Source: Spiroplasma endosymbiont of Poecilobothrus nobilitatus
GTDB taxonomy: Bacteria; Bacillota_I; Bacilli_A; Mycoplasmatales; Mycoplasmataceae
NCBI RefSeq assembly: GCF_964030655.1
Contig: NZ_OZ034915.1
Location: 620,001 to 684,000 of the forward strand
DNA: 64,000 nt
Direction: 5' to 3'
Below, piece by piece: positions 42,837 to 53,698 of this stretch. Numbering within the stretch: position 1 is the stretch's first letter; each line of letters begins with the position of its first letter. A model generated the notes under the pieces. It did not search any database, was not told where the DNA came from, and worked only from the letters and a program-made list of their open reading frames with translations. The position numbers and the translations under genes were made by a program.

Positions 42837-43790
42837 ATGAAACAATTTATTAGACCAGAATTTAAATTACAAGCAGAAGATAAAACCAATAATTACGGAA
42901 AATTTTTAGTTGAGCCGTTAGAACGAGGATTTGGTGTTACATTAGGAAATGCGATACGTCGAACATTACTATCAGCAACACCAGGAGCCGCTGTTTTTGC
43001 TGTTCGAATTAAAGGTGCCTCGCATGAATTTACTGCTATTCCCGGTGTTGTTGAACATGTTACAAAAATAATTTTAAATATTAAAAATTTAGTATTAAAA
43101 ATTAATCGAGATATTATTCCAGATGGAGAGTCAGTAATTTTAAAAGTGGTTTCTTCAAAAGAAGGAGAAATTTACGCAAGAGATTTAGTTGTCCCAACTG
43201 GAGTAGAAGTTATTAATGGTGATTTATTATTAGCAACAATTGCTAAAGGTGGAGAATTAGACTTGGAGCTACATGCTCGTAATTCACGTGGGTATAAATC
43301 ATTTACAGATAATAAAAAAGAAAAAAAATATGCTGATTTAATTGTAATTGATTCAAACTATTGTCCAATTCAGCGTGTGGCATATAATGTTGAACCAACA
43401 AAGGTTGGGAAAAATGCTGACTTAGAAAAATTAGAATTAGAAATTCAAACTGATAGTTCAATTACGCCAGTTAATGCTGTTACAATGGCAGCAAAAGTTA
43501 TTATTGAGCATTTAGAATTATTTGTTAACTTGAATGAAACAATTAAAGCAACCCAAATTATTTCATCTGAAGCAGAAGCTGAAGAAGATGAAATAGATCG
43601 TAGCATTGATGAACTAGAGTTTACGCAGCGTTCACAAAATTGTTTAAAAAGAGCAAAAATTGATACTTTGCGTGATTTAGTTTCAAAATCAGAAGATCAA
43701 ATTCAAGAAATTAGAAACTTAGGAAAAAAATCATTAACAGAAATTAAAGATAAAGTGGCCCAATTAGGTTTACACTTTCGACGTGATTAA
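42837..43790 (+). CDS. rpoA: RNA polymerase alpha subunit
   Basis: 317 aa. The N-terminal dimerisation domain starts with EPLERGFGVTLGNAIRRTLL, and the C-terminal domain (about 250-315) has the helix-hairpin-helix for UP elements and regulators (LRDLVSKSEDQIQEIRNLGK). It starts 15 bp after rpsK, as usual in alpha operons. Confidence 0.96.
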   Translation: MKQFIRPEFKLQAEDKTNNYGKFLVEPLERGFGVTLGNAIRRTLLSATPGAAVFAVRIKGASHEFTAIPGVVEHVTKIILNIKNLVLKINRDIIPDGESVILKVVSSKEGEIYARDLVVPTGVEVINGDLLLATIAKGGELDLELHARNSRGYKSFTDNKKEKKYADLIVIDSNYCPIQRVAYNVEPTKVGKNADLEKLELEIQTDSSITPVNAVTMAAKVIIEHLELFVNLNETIKATQIISSEAEAEEDEIDRSIDELEFTQRSQNCLKRAKIDTLRDLVSKSEDQIQEIRNLGKKSLTEIKDKVAQLGLHFRRD

Positions 43791-43805
43791 GAGAGGTGAA
43801 AAAGG

Positions 43806-44165
43806 ATGTCATACCAACAAAAAAGAGGGAAAAATACTGCATGAAGAAATGGCTTAATGCGTAATTTAGCAACCGAATTAATTATTAATGAACGGTTGGA
43901 AGTAACAGAAACACGCGCAAAAGAATTACGCCGTCATGTTGATAAATTAGTGTCACTAGGAAAACGACAAGATTTACATGCTCGTCGTCGTGCTGCTAGT
44001 TTTTTACGTGATATTGATGCAAATGAAAAGGAAACCGCATTACAAAAATTATTTAATGGCATTGCCAAAAAATATAAAACTCGTAATGGTGGTTATACAC
44101 GCATTTTAAAATTAGATAATCGTAAAGGAGATAATGCTCTGATGGTGATTATTGAATTAGTCTAA
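43806..44165 (+). CDS. rplQ: 50S ribosomal protein L17
   Basis: 119 aa, last gene of the superoperon. [20 protein letters not shown] and [12 protein letters not shown] are hallmarks; TAWRNG carries a UGA Trp that hides the true ATG at 43806 in a standard-code reading. A strong hairpin terminator follows directly. Confidence 0.95.
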
Positions 44166-44167
44166 CC

Positions 44168-44206
44168 AAAAAACTAACTGTTGTGTCGTTAGTTTTTTTT
44201 CTTTTT
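44168..44206 (+). terminator. Terminator of the ribosomal superoperon
   Basis: Stem AAAAAACTAAC (44168-44178) with GTTAGTTTTTT (44188-44198), 9-nt loop, then T residues. Confidence 0.85.
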
Positions 44207-44238
44207 ATGATAAAATAAAACCTGAAAGGAATTTAACG

Positions 44239-44982
44239 ATGATTACAATTAAAACAGACCAAGAAATTGAATATATGCGCAAAGCTTGTTTAACATTAAA
44301 ACAAATTCATCAAGAATTAAAAGCGATGATTAAACCAGGAATAACAGGCGTAATGCTTAATCATCGCGCAGAAGAAATTATTCGAGCAAATAATTGCCAA
44401 CCAAATTTTAAGGGTTTATATGGTTTTCCCGCTGCCATTTGTGTTTCTTTAAATGAAGTTTTAGTGCATGGAATTCCAAATCATACGCCATTTGTAGAAG
44501 GTGACCTTGTTTCTGTTGATGCAGGTTGTTCATATGAAGGTTATAATAGTGATGGTGCTTTTACTGTAATTGTTGGAAAACCTCGAACAGCAGAACATGT
44601 GAAGTTATTAACTGTCACTGAAACAGCATTAGCAAAAGCAACCGCAATTTTAAAACCAGTAGTACGAATTGGTGATATTGGTGAAACAATTCAAACATAT
44701 GTTGAAGGAGAAGGTTTTTTCTTACCAACTGAATTTACTGGCCATGGAATTGGGCGTGAATTACATGAAGAACCAATGATTCCTAATGTTGGAACAGCGG
44801 GGGTAGGAATGCGCTTACAAGCTGGAATGACGATTTGTATTGAACCAATGGTTCAAATTGGGACTAAAGCAATTAAAATGTTAGATGATAATTGAACGCC
44901 AGTGTCAGCTTTACACTTATGTAGTGCACATTTTGAAGATACAATTTTAATTACTACGACTGGATATGAAGTTTTAACTTAA
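44239..44982 (+). CDS. map: Methionine aminopeptidase, type I
   Basis: 247 aa; removes the initiator Met from nascent proteins. The five metal ligands of the pita-bread fold are present: SVDAGC and YNSDGAFT (two Asp), TGHGIGRELHEEP (His), TICIEPMV (Glu) and HFEDTI (Glu). One UGA Trp. It starts just after the rplQ terminator with GAAAGGA and its own transcript start or readthrough. It has moved from its usual place between adk and infA. Confidence 0.95.
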
Positions 44983-45127
44983 TTGTTTTTAAAAATAATA
45001 ATGGTGCCGAATGCTTAATAAGGTATTTGAACCATTTTTTAATTTTCTTGTTAATGAATTGAAAAATTGGTAATTATTGTGTACCATAAATTAGTAGGGC
45101 TTTATGTTTAACATGAAGGGAGATATT

Positions 45128-45307
45128 ATGCGATTTAAACAAAGAAATTGAGTTTGAAAAATTAATATTTTTGGCAAACATATTAAAGCTGGAGCAGGAA
45201 AACGAAATCCGTTTGATTATGCCCGAGTTAAAAAAATGACACGAGAATTAATTAAAAAACAACGATTAGAAGCAAAAGCAAATAAAAATAATAACTATCA
45301 ATTTTAA
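45128..45307 (+). CDS. Unknown small basic protein, 59 aa
   Basis: ATG 45128 follows GAAGGGAGATATT, a good ribosome binding site, and the frame uses two UGA Trp (RNWVWKINIFGKHIKAGAG), so it is invisible in the standard code. It is Lys/Arg-rich, with a tail of Lys, Ala and Asn. A terminator begins at its stop. I know no family; a nucleic-acid binding role is only inferred from charge. Confidence 0.6.
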
Positions 45308-45338
45308 AAAAACATACTAAGAAAGTATGGTTTTTTAA
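45305..45338 (+). terminator. Rho-independent terminator
   Basis: Stem AAAAAACATACT with AGTATGGTTTTTT around an AAGA loop, then a T-rich tail, directly after the 59-aa gene. Confidence 0.75.
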
Positions 45339-45343
45339 ATTAT

Positions 45344-45813
45344 TTATTAAGTTGATAACTATTTTTAATTTTTTGATAAATCATTGTTTTGCAGTCTTTA
45401 TCAAGAAATCCAATAAATGTAAAAACACCAACAAAATGATAACCAATACCTATTTTTTTCATTTAATTTTGCAAAAGTAATTAATTGGGTTTGACGTTCT
45501 AATTGTTTTTCTCCTAATTTTTGTTGTTTTGTCTGATCATTTGTGTCATTAAAATAATAAATATAATTTCAGTCATCGGACATATAATTTGCATATCCCT
45601 TTTAATTGCTAATTCTTTTTGTGCGAGAGAAACAATATTAGGAAATCAAACTTGTTGATAATGATTAATATTATAGCCACTTGCTAAAGTTAAAAGCTGA
45701 TTTTCATCAGTAAATAAGGTGCTCAAGACAACAAAAATTGTTCGAAATATTATTTTATCATCAGTTGTAATTTATTTTTGTTGCAAAATTTTTTGTAATG
45801 TTTCATTTGTCAT
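45344..45813 (-). pseudogene. Unknown gene, degraded by stops and frameshifts
   Basis: On the minus strand a coding-like track starts at ATG 45813 (MTNETLQKILQQK), hits TAA, continues in frame (ITTDDKIIFRTIFVVLSTLF ...), then needs at least two frame changes (a stretch around YIYYFNDTNDQTKQQK and another reading KIGIGYHFVGVFTFIGFLDK) to reach TAA near 45344. The readable parts include a hydrophobic piece. It may be a lost gene of unknown function; no family recognised. The plus strand shows nothing else in this gap. Confidence 0.5.
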
Positions 45814-45932
45814 TTGATGAATCTTTCTTTTTAAATTTGTAAATTATTTTACTTTTCTAATATAATAATTATACTAAAAAGATATTAAAATGTTATAATT
45901 ATGGCAAGAATTGATTGAGAGAGGGAATTAGA

Positions 45933-46904
45933 ATGTTTTTATCATTTCTTATTGTAGCGCAAAATAATCAGACAAAATTAATGAAAACTTTACTATCAAT
46001 TAAAGAACAAACAAGTGACGATTATGAAATTGTTTTAATTGATGATAATGGATTCCAACCAAAATCACCACTCTTAGAATTTATGAATGAATGCTTTTAT
46101 AATATTGGTAAACAAATTCAAATAATTACAAATTTACGAAGTCAAGGATTTTCATATGGTATTAATACCGCTATTTCAATTGCACAAGGAGATTTTTTTA
46201 TGATTGTTGATGAAGGACAGACAATTCATAAAACAGCAGTTGCAGTTTTAAAAGAAAAAGTTGAAACATATCAAGTTGAACATAAAAAAGTTGATATGCT
46301 TGAATTTCGTTTACATTATGCGAATTCAAAGGAAAAAAGCGAAATTTGAAATAAATGTAATGTTTTACTATCACCTAAAACTAATAAAGAAGTGTTAGCA
46401 TATATTAATTACTCACTTTTTACAAAGATATTTCGTCGAAACCTTATTTTACAAAAAAATATTACATTACTTGATTATCGTCGTACCGATACTTTCTTTA
46501 TTTATAACGCATTAGTTTATACTGGGGGATTTGTTGCAATTAAAGATGTGCTAGTTGATTATGAATTAGGAATTGTTAATTATAGTGTTTTTGATTTAAT
46601 TAAACAATGAATTTATATTTTTAATTTATATCGTGATTTAAATTTATATCGTGAATATCAAGAAGAATTAGAATATGCTTTTATTCGCTTTTGCTTAGTA
46701 ACATTTTTAGAAATTGTTAGTTTACAAAACAATAAAAGATTATCAATTAAAGCTATCCATAGTGCCGAAAATAAACTAGAACGTCGTTATAAAAGTTTTA
46801 TGAAAAATAAATATCTTAAAAATGTAAAAGAACCACAATTTAAAATGATTGTTGCTGATATTAAAGGTTTTATTAAACATTGAAAACTAGAAAATACAAA
46901 ATAA
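45933..46904 (+). CDS. Family 2 glycosyltransferase
   Basis: 323 aa. The GT-A fold start FLIVAQNNQTKLMKTLLSIK and VLIDDNG (nucleotide-sugar binding Asp residues), then QGDFFMIVDEGQ (the DxD-like position), fit GT2 enzymes. The rest is helical and basic, without a clear membrane helix. ATG 45933 lies behind GAGAGGGA; an upstream in-frame TTG is less likely. It likely transfers sugars to lipids or surface polymers. The RDD gene follows 3 bp later, so the two form an operon with pcrA downstream. Confidence 0.8.
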
Positions 46905-46907
46905 ATA

Positions 46908-47642
46908 ATGCAAGAGTTAGCAAACAATAAAAATTCAGCTGCTACTATGATGTCAAAACCAGAAGAAGAATATCAGCTTCATCAATTAGCGCGTCCAGTT
47001 CGTGTGATTTTTGTTCGTTTCTTCGATATTATTTTAGCGAGTTTAATTCCCTTAGTATTAACTTTAACGATGAAGTATTGAGATCAAGCTCGAACAATTT
47101 GAGCGCCTATTTTAGTTATTGCCGTTACTTTTGTTCTTTTCTTTCTTTATTTTGTTCTTATTCCTTATTTTTGAGATGGTAAAACAATTGGAAAATTTTG
47201 TTTTCAAATTAAATTAGTTACGAGTGAGGCAAAATTAAAATTAGCAGTTATTTTTACTCGTGAATTATTTATTACATTTTTACCTTGATTTGTTGTTTTA
47301 TTGACAAATTTAAGTTTAAATTTAATTTTTGAAGTTAGTTTAAGTTATTTGTTTCGGACAACTAATAAAAATCCAATCGCATTAATTATTATTCGAACTA
47401 TCACAACAATTTATTTTTTATGATACCTTGGTTTAATCTTTGGTTTAGTGTTAAATCCAAATCATCAAATTTTATTTGATCGTCATTTTCATTTATTTAC
47501 TGTAAAGAAAAATCCAATTCCTAAAAAACAACCAATAGTACCAAAAGAATTAATAACAAGAAAAACAAAACATATTCATTTACAAGAAAACCAACCAGGA
47601 AATATTTCTGATGAAATTTTAAAAGAAATTGATGAATTATAG
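46908..47642 (+). CDS. RDD family membrane protein
   Basis: 244 aa. The start of the RDD domain is seen in RPVRVIFVRFFDIILASLIP, and the conserved GKTIGKFCFQIKLVT loop follows. Four or more hydrophobic helices are visible, read through UGA Trp. The C-terminal 60 residues are a polar cytoplasmic tail. The function of the family is poorly known (some are ion exchangers). Located between the glycosyltransferase and pcrA. Confidence 0.8.
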
Positions 47643-47680
47643 GGTAAAATGTAATTGTTTGTAAAGAAAGGTAGAATATC

Positions 47681-49879
47681 ATGGTCAATGAATTTATTGA
47701 AAGTTTAAATCCAAATCAACGCGAAGCTGTTTTAATAATTACTGGACCAGTGCGAATTATTGCTGGAGCTGGAAGTGGCAAAACACGCGTTATTACTAAC
47801 AAAATTGCATATTTAATTAAATATGCTAATTTGCAACCATGACGCATTTGTGCTGTTACATTTACTAATAAAGCTACTAATGAAATAAAAACCATTATTG
47901 TTGATATGATTGGAAATAGTGGTCAGCGTTGTATGATTGCAACTTATCATGCCCTATGTGTTCGTATTTTACGAGAAGATATTATTCATTTAAATTATGA
48001 TCGTCATTTTAATATTATTGATATGGCAGACCAAGATGGTATCATTCGTAATATTTATAAAACATTACTTGTGAAATATGATGCACAAGAAGCAAAAATG
48101 GTGAAGAATTTTATTTCCAAATGAAAAAATGACTTTATTAGCCCTAATAGCGCAAAAGCATCAGCAAATGGCGATGAAGTGCGGTGAGCAGAAGTTTATG
48201 ACACTTATGAAAAACGTTTACGAGAGATAAAAAGCGTTGATTTTAATGATTTAATTTTATTAACATATAAGTTATTTAAAAATAATGGGGAAGTATTGAA
48301 AAAATGACAAAATCGTTTTGATTATTTTTTAGTTGATGAATTTCAAGATACCAATGAATTGCAATTTGATATTATTAAATGATTAGTTGGTGACAATCAC
48401 AATATTACTATTGTTGGGGACCCTGATCAAACAATTTATTCGTGACGAGGAGCAAAAATTAATTTAATTTTAAATTTTGATAAGTATTTTCCGCATACAC
48501 AAACAATTTTTTTAAATGAAAACTATCGGTCAACACAAAGCATTTTATCATTAGCTAATAATTTGATTATTCATAATAAAAATCGCATTGAAAAAGATTT
48601 ATTTACTATCAAAGTTTTAGGGCAATTACCAATTTTATATCACGGTGCTAATAGTAGTGATGAAAGTGATTTTATAGCTCGTAAAATTAAAACTTTAATT
48701 AAAGAAGAAAATTATGCTTATAATGATATTTTAATTTTATATCGCTCCAATTACTTATCGCGTGATTTAGAGGTGGCTCTTGCTGATTATGGTCTTTCAT
48801 ATCGTATTTTTGGTGCTTTTAAATTTTATGAACGAAAAGAAATTAAAGATGCGCTTGCTTTTTTAAAAATAATTATGAATAATGATCCTTTAGCCATTGA
48901 ACGGATTTTGTTGTTAACGCCAAAAATTGGTCCAAAATCATTTGAACAAATTATGCAAATATTAAAAGAACAACAAATAATGTTTACAACATTATTAGAT
49001 CAACATTTTGATTTATTGCCATTAAATCTTCAACATAGTTTAAATAAAGTGCGAGAAGCAATTGTCCTAGCATTAGCACAATTACCAACTGCTAAGTCAA
49101 TTGAAAGTTTATTAGTTCTTCTATTAGATAAAACAGGTTATTTGAAGCGTTTACGAGATAACTATGAAGAAGAACGAGAAGAAAATATTTTAGAATTAAT
49201 TGCGTCAGTTGTTAAATTTGATCAGCAAAATAAGGAATTAGAAGGAACAGAATTATTAAGTGAATATTTACAATTAATTTCATTACAAACTGATAGTGAT
49301 AGTGATAGTGATAATTTAACTGATAATACTATTTCTTTAATGACAATTCATAATGCAAAAGGATTAGAAAAAAAGGTTGTTTTTATTGTTGGTTTAAATG
49401 AAGGAATCTTTCCAACAACACAAGCTATTAAAATGGGAACCGAACAATTAGAAGAAGAGCGCCGAACCTTATACGTTGCCATTACAAGAGCAGAAGAATT
49501 GTTGTTTATTAGTTATGCTGATGGTTATTCATATATTACGGGTAATGAACGCTTTGAATCACGATTTATTAAAGAGTTAGATAGCGATTTTTATGAAAAA
49601 GTTAATAGCGAAAGATTGTTTAGTAAGCCAAAGTCAATTACTATTTCTTATAGTAATCAAAGTGAAAAACAATCACGAGCTGCCTTTAATCTTAAAAAAA
49701 ACATTGAGTCATCTTTTAAAACTAATCCATGAAAAGTAAATGATGCAGTTAGTCATGAATTATTTGGAATTGGAGTTGTTGTTAAAATCATTGCGCAAAA
49801 TATCCAAATTGTTTTTCCGAGTCCTTATAATGTTAAGATTATTTCAGAAGATAGTCAAGCAATTAAAAAAGTGGAATAA
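47681..49879 (+). CDS. pcrA: ATP-dependent DNA helicase PcrA (UvrD/Rep family)
   Basis: 732 aa superfamily-1 helicase. Walker A GAGSGKTR near residues 29-36, [16 protein letters not shown] (Walker B, about 218), [17 protein letters not shown], and near the C-terminal end [10 protein letters not shown] and [10 protein letters not shown], so all SF1A motifs are present. The C-terminal Tudor-like module ([20 protein letters not shown]) is the PcrA type that binds RNA polymerase. A short Ser-Asp repeat (DSDSDSD) occurs near 49300. GAAAGG precedes ATG 47681. Confidence 0.93.
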
Positions 49880-49971
49880 TAAAAGAAAATAACAATGCCA
49901 AATATTTGAAATTTTTATTTAAAAACATAAAAAATTGTTAAGGGATAATATACTTATTTTTGTTTTTTTGA

Positions 49972-50003
49972 TATAATGAGTGAGTATATTTTAAAGGAGG
50001 AAA
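49972..50003 (+). promoter_or_regulatory. -10 box and RBS of ptsH
   Basis: TATAAT at 49972-49977 and AAAGGAGG ending at about 50001 precede ATG 50008. I do not see a good -35. Confidence 0.55.
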
Positions 50004-50007
50004 TTTA

Positions 50008-50271
50008 ATGGCATCATTTAAAGCTGTTATCGCTGATCTTGTTGGGATGCATGCACGTCCAGCGGCATTAATTGTAGGAGAAGCAGGAAAATACCAGTCA
50101 GATATTACTATTTTCTCAGGAGGAAAAAATGGTAACTTAAAATCAATCATGACTATTATTGCATTGGGAATTCATCAAGGTGCAGAAGTAGAAATTGTTG
50201 CAACTGGTTCTGATGAATACGCTGCAATTGCAGGGATTGAAAAAGTAATGAAGGATAACAAGGTTATTTAG
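50008..50271 (+). CDS. ptsH: Phosphocarrier protein HPr
   Basis: 87 aa, the small phosphate carrier between enzyme I and sugar-specific IIA proteins of the PTS. The phosphorylated His15 lies in GMHARPAA and the regulatory Ser46 in NLKSIM, so both catalytic and HPr-kinase sites are kept. Monocistronic, with a strong AAAGGAGG site and terminator. Confidence 0.96.
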   Translation: MASFKAVIADLVGMHARPAALIVGEAGKYQSDITIFSGGKNGNLKSIMTIIALGIHQGAEVEIVATGSDEYAAIAGIEKVMKDNKVI

Positions 50272-50285
50272 GATAATTTTATTAA

Positions 50286-50338
50286 ATATACAAAAATTAA
50301 AAAATAATAGATTTATCTATTATTTTTTTGTATATTTT
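50286..50338 (+). terminator. Terminator after ptsH
   Basis: Stem AAAAATAATAGA (50300-50311), loop TTTA, TCTATTATTTTT (50316-50327), flanked by a further AAATATACAAAAA/TTTTTTGTATATTT complement that extends the hairpin. Confidence 0.8.
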
Positions 50339-50404
50339 TGTTACTTGTTTCTTTCTTAGTATTTTAAGGGAAAATTATTATATAATAATGAGGAGGTTTA
50401 TGAA

Positions 50405-51361
50405 ATGGTAATTCTTGCAATTGAGACAAGCTGTGACGAAACTAGTATTGCTATTTTTAAGAATGGAAAAATTTTAGCAAATATTATTTCATCACAAATT
50501 AAAGAACATACAAAGTACGGCGGAGTTGTGCCAGAACTTGCTTCGCGGTTACATTTAAAAAACTTTTCTTATGTTCTACTTGAAGCTTTGCAAAAAGCTA
50601 ATATTCATATAACAGAATTACAATACATTGCATACACAGCAAAACCAGGTTTAATTGGAGCACTACATATTGGGAAAACAATAGCAGAAACATTGTCTAA
50701 TTATTTAGAAATTCCAATTTTACCTTTAAACCATTTATATGGTCATATCTATGCTAGTGCAATCGATAATGATTTTTTATTTCCTCTTTTAGCAGCGCTA
50801 GTTAGTGGCGGTCATACTCAGTTAATATTAATGAAAAAACATTTGAATTTTGAAATTTTAGGATCAACATTGGATGATGCAATTGGTGAATGTTATGATA
50901 AGGTTGCTCGAATGTTGGACTTAGGGTATCCGGGCGGGCCTGTTATTGATAAGCTCGCAGCGACAGGGACAACAACACAATATAACTTACCATTACCATT
51001 AAATGATCAAAGTTATAATTTCTCTTTTAGCGGATTAAAATCAGCTGTGGCTAATTTAATTGCAAAAGAACAACGTAATACTAAAATTAACTTGTCTAAT
51101 TTTTGTGCGACATTTCAAAAAACATGTGTTGATATTATTATGCGAAAAACAAAATTAGCAATTCAAAATTTTCAACCGCAAATGGTTACGTTAGTCGGTG
51201 GAGTTTCAGCTAATAGCGCATTACGAGCAGCAATTTTAAATTTAGCAACACCAAATTTAAAAATAGTTATTCCAAAATTAGAATATTGTACGGATAATGC
51301 TGCAATGATTGCTCGGTTAGCAGCGCAAGAAATACTGGAAAATAACATAAAAGGAGATTAG
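50405..51361 (+). CDS. tsaD: tRNA N6-adenosine threonylcarbamoyltransferase TsaD
   Basis: 318 aa; adds the threonylcarbamoyl group to A37 of ANN-reading tRNAs. AIETSCDETSIAI opens the ASKHA ATP-binding fold; the metal-binding His pair is in NHLYGHIYA (His110, His114); VSGGHTQLIL and DDAIGECYDKVARMLDLGYP follow. AGGAGG precedes; ATG 50405 gives the canonical MVILAIETSC. TsaB, TsaC and TsaE are not in this window. Confidence 0.95.
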   Translation: MVILAIETSCDETSIAIFKNGKILANIISSQIKEHTKYGGVVPELASRLHLKNFSYVLLEALQKANIHITELQYIAYTAKPGLIGALHIGKTIAETLSNYLEIPILPLNHLYGHIYASAIDNDFLFPLLAALVSGGHTQLILMKKHLNFEILGSTLDDAIGECYDKVARMLDLGYPGGPVIDKLAATGTTTQYNLPLPLNDQSYNFSFSGLKSAVANLIAKEQRNTKINLSNFCATFQKTCVDIIMRKTKLAIQNFQPQMVTLVGGVSANSALRAAILNLATPNLKIVIPKLEYCTDNAAMIARLAAQEILENNIKGD

Positions 51362-51366
51362 ATAAA

Positions 51367-51710
51367 ATGGCATCATTTTTATTAAAATTAGAAACATTCG
51401 ATTCAAATAATTTTACTAAAAAAGAAAATGAAATTATTAAATATATTAAAGAAAATATGAAAGAAATAACAACAATGAATATTGAAGTTTTAGCGCAGTA
51501 AGTAAATACTGGTTATAGTGCAATATATGGTTTGTTACGAAAAATGCAAATTAATGGTTATTGAGACTTTTTAATTGCGATTGCTGCTGATATTGAAATT
51601 AAATCATTAGATTTTTAAAATATGGAGAGTCTAATGAAGAAAACATATTTTGATATTCTTAATCAAAATGATATGATGATTAATAATGAAAAGATGAATC
51701 AAACAATTAA
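51367..51710 (+). pseudogene. MurR/RpiR-family regulator, N-terminal remnant with stops
   Basis: The frame follows tsaD by 5 bp. It shows the RpiR N-terminal HTH pattern (FTKKENEIIKYIKENMKEIT, then IEVLAQ, then GYSAIYGLLRKMQINGYWDF). In-frame TAA codons occur at 51499-51501 (inside the HTH) and 51616-51618, after which the same frame continues (MESLMKKTYFDILNQND) until the type B IS at 51711. The sugar-isomerase domain is missing. It probably regulated sugar or amino-sugar genes once. Confidence 0.6.
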
Positions 51711-52504
51711 TGGAATGGCAACACTTTTTAGGACACTTTTTATATAGACATTTGTTTTCTAAAAGTAACTGGAGATAAATAATTTAAACTGCCATGAATT
51801 CGAATATTGTTATATCAATGCACAAAATCAAAAAGTTCGTATTTTAATTGTGTTAAATTTTTAAATTTTTTACCCTTAATAAATTCAGTTTTAAAAGTTT
51901 TGTAAGTTGTTTCAGCCACAGCATTATCATAAGGGCAGCCTTTATTGCTTAATGATCTTTTAATATTAAATATTAAAAGTTATTAAAATTTCATCAATGA
52001 TTTTATTTTTAAACTCATTACCACGATCAGTATGAAATAGAGTTATTTGATTTAATGGTCGTGTTATTTTATGAAAAGCTTGTTGGACCAGTTCGGCCGT
52101 TTTATTCGGCCCAGCACTATAACCAATTATTTCACGATTAAACAAGTCAATTAATAAACAAATATAATGTCATTTAGCGCCAACTTGAACATATGTTAAA
52201 TCACTAACAATAACTTCATTAGGTTTTTTGTTGTTAAATTGACGATTTAAAATATTATTAATTTGGTCATTATTGACTGTTGTTTTATGATTATGATATT
52301 TTAATTTGGTGTATTTAGAAACCAAATTATTTTTGATCATAAAGAATCTGATTTTTCGCCGCGATAAGATGATATCTTTTCTGTTTAAAATAACTTTAAT
52401 TTTGCGAGCCCCATAAATTTTGCGGCTTTTATTAAAGGCACTGATAATTTCTTGTTCATAATTATTAACTTGCTTGTTAATACATTTATTAGTTTTATAA
52501 TAAT
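51711..52504 (-). mobile_element. Type B IS3 element, partial reversed copy 2
   Basis: It starts with the right-end repeat TGGAATGGCAACACTTTTTA and is cut at 52504, where a complete forward copy begins. It is 794 bp, keeping a little more of orfB than the copy at 22809. A 9-bp in-frame duplication lies near 51966. It forms an inverted repeat with 52934-53727. Confidence 0.92.
51740..52504 (-). pseudogene. Type B OrfB, 5'-truncated copy 2
   Basis: Reads from [15 protein letters not shown] to TAA 51740-51742 with the DDE residues present, but lacks the N-terminal part and OrfA. The reading frame continues across the junction into the neighbouring forward IS by chance. Confidence 0.85.
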
Positions 52505-52586
52505 ATGGATAGGCCACAATTATTAGGGCCATAATTATATAGACTTCAAAATTAGATAAAATTATTAAGAAAGAAGGAATATAAAA

Positions 52587-52865
52587 ATGGGAAATAAAAC
52601 TTCATACTCTGAAGAATTTAAAAAACAAATTGTCATGCTATATAAAAATGGTAAAAGTGTTATTAATCTAGGGCAAGAATATAATTTACCAAAACCAACT
52701 ATTTATAGTTGAGTTAAAAATTATAATAATTATGGTTCATTTAAAGCAAAAGACAATCGCACACTAGAAGAAAATGAAATAATAACTTTACGAAAAGAAC
52801 TTAAAGACTTGAAAATGGAAAATGACATTTTAAAGCAAGCCGCACTGATAATGGCCAAAAAATAA
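52587..52865 (+). CDS. Type B OrfA, copy at 52.6 kb
   Basis: 92 aa, as at 23566, with the same C-terminal A6 slippery stretch before TAA 52863-52865. It has NNYGSF where the other copies have NNSGSF. HTH and zipper are intact. Confidence 0.87.
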
Positions 52866-53698
52866 CAATAATTAATAACAACAAAACAAAATATTCAGTA
52901 AGAAAAATATGTAAGATTTTGGGTTTATCAAAATCAACGTATTATTATCAAACTAATAAATGTATTAACAAGCAAGTTAATAATTATGAACAAGAAATTA
53001 TCAGTGCCTTTAATAAAAGTCGCAAAATTTATGGGGCTCGCAAAATTAAAGTTATTTTAAACAGAAAAGATATCATCTTATCGCGGCGAAAAATCAGATT
53101 CTTTATGATCAAAAATAATTTGGTTTCTAAATACACCAAATTAAAATATCATAATCATAAAACAACAGTCAATAATGACCAAATTAATAATATTTTAAAT
53201 CGTCAATTTAACAACAAAAAACCTAATGAAGTTATTGTTAGTGATTTAACATATGTTCAAGTTGGCGCTAAATGACATTATATTTGTTTATTAATTGACT
53301 TGTTTAATCGTGAAATAATTGGTTATAGTGCTGGGTCGAATAAAACAGCCGAACTGGTCCAACAAGCTTTTCATAAAATAACACGACCATTAAATCAAAT
53401 AACTCTATTTCATACTGATCGTGGTAATGAGTTTAAAAATAAAATCATTGATGAAATTTTAATAACTTTTAATATTAAAAGATCATTAAGCAATAAAGGC
53501 TGCCCTTATGATAATGCTGTGGCTGAAACAACTTACAAAACTTTTAAAACTGAATTTATTAAGGGTAAAAAATTTAAAAATTTAACACAATTAAAATACG
53601 AACTTTTTTATTTTGTGCATTGATATAACAATATTCGAATTCATGGCAGTTTAAATTATTTATCTACAGTTACTTTTAGAAAACAAATGTATATATAA
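52859..53698 (+). CDS. Type B OrfB transposase, copy at 52.9 kb
   Basis: 280 codons in the -1 frame of OrfA to TAA 53696-53698. The DDE residues are all present ([34 protein letters not shown]). Substitutions relative to the 23.8-kb copy include Ser for Pro in YSAGSNKT, Tyr for Asp in ELFYFVHW and Thr for Pro in YLSTVTF, so it may be weaker but the frame is whole. Confidence 0.86.

Noticed and set aside
49290-49315. GATAGT repeats inside pcrA as a regulatory repeat
   Set aside because: They encode a short Ser-Asp stretch in frame within a variable loop of the helicase; simple slippage explains them.
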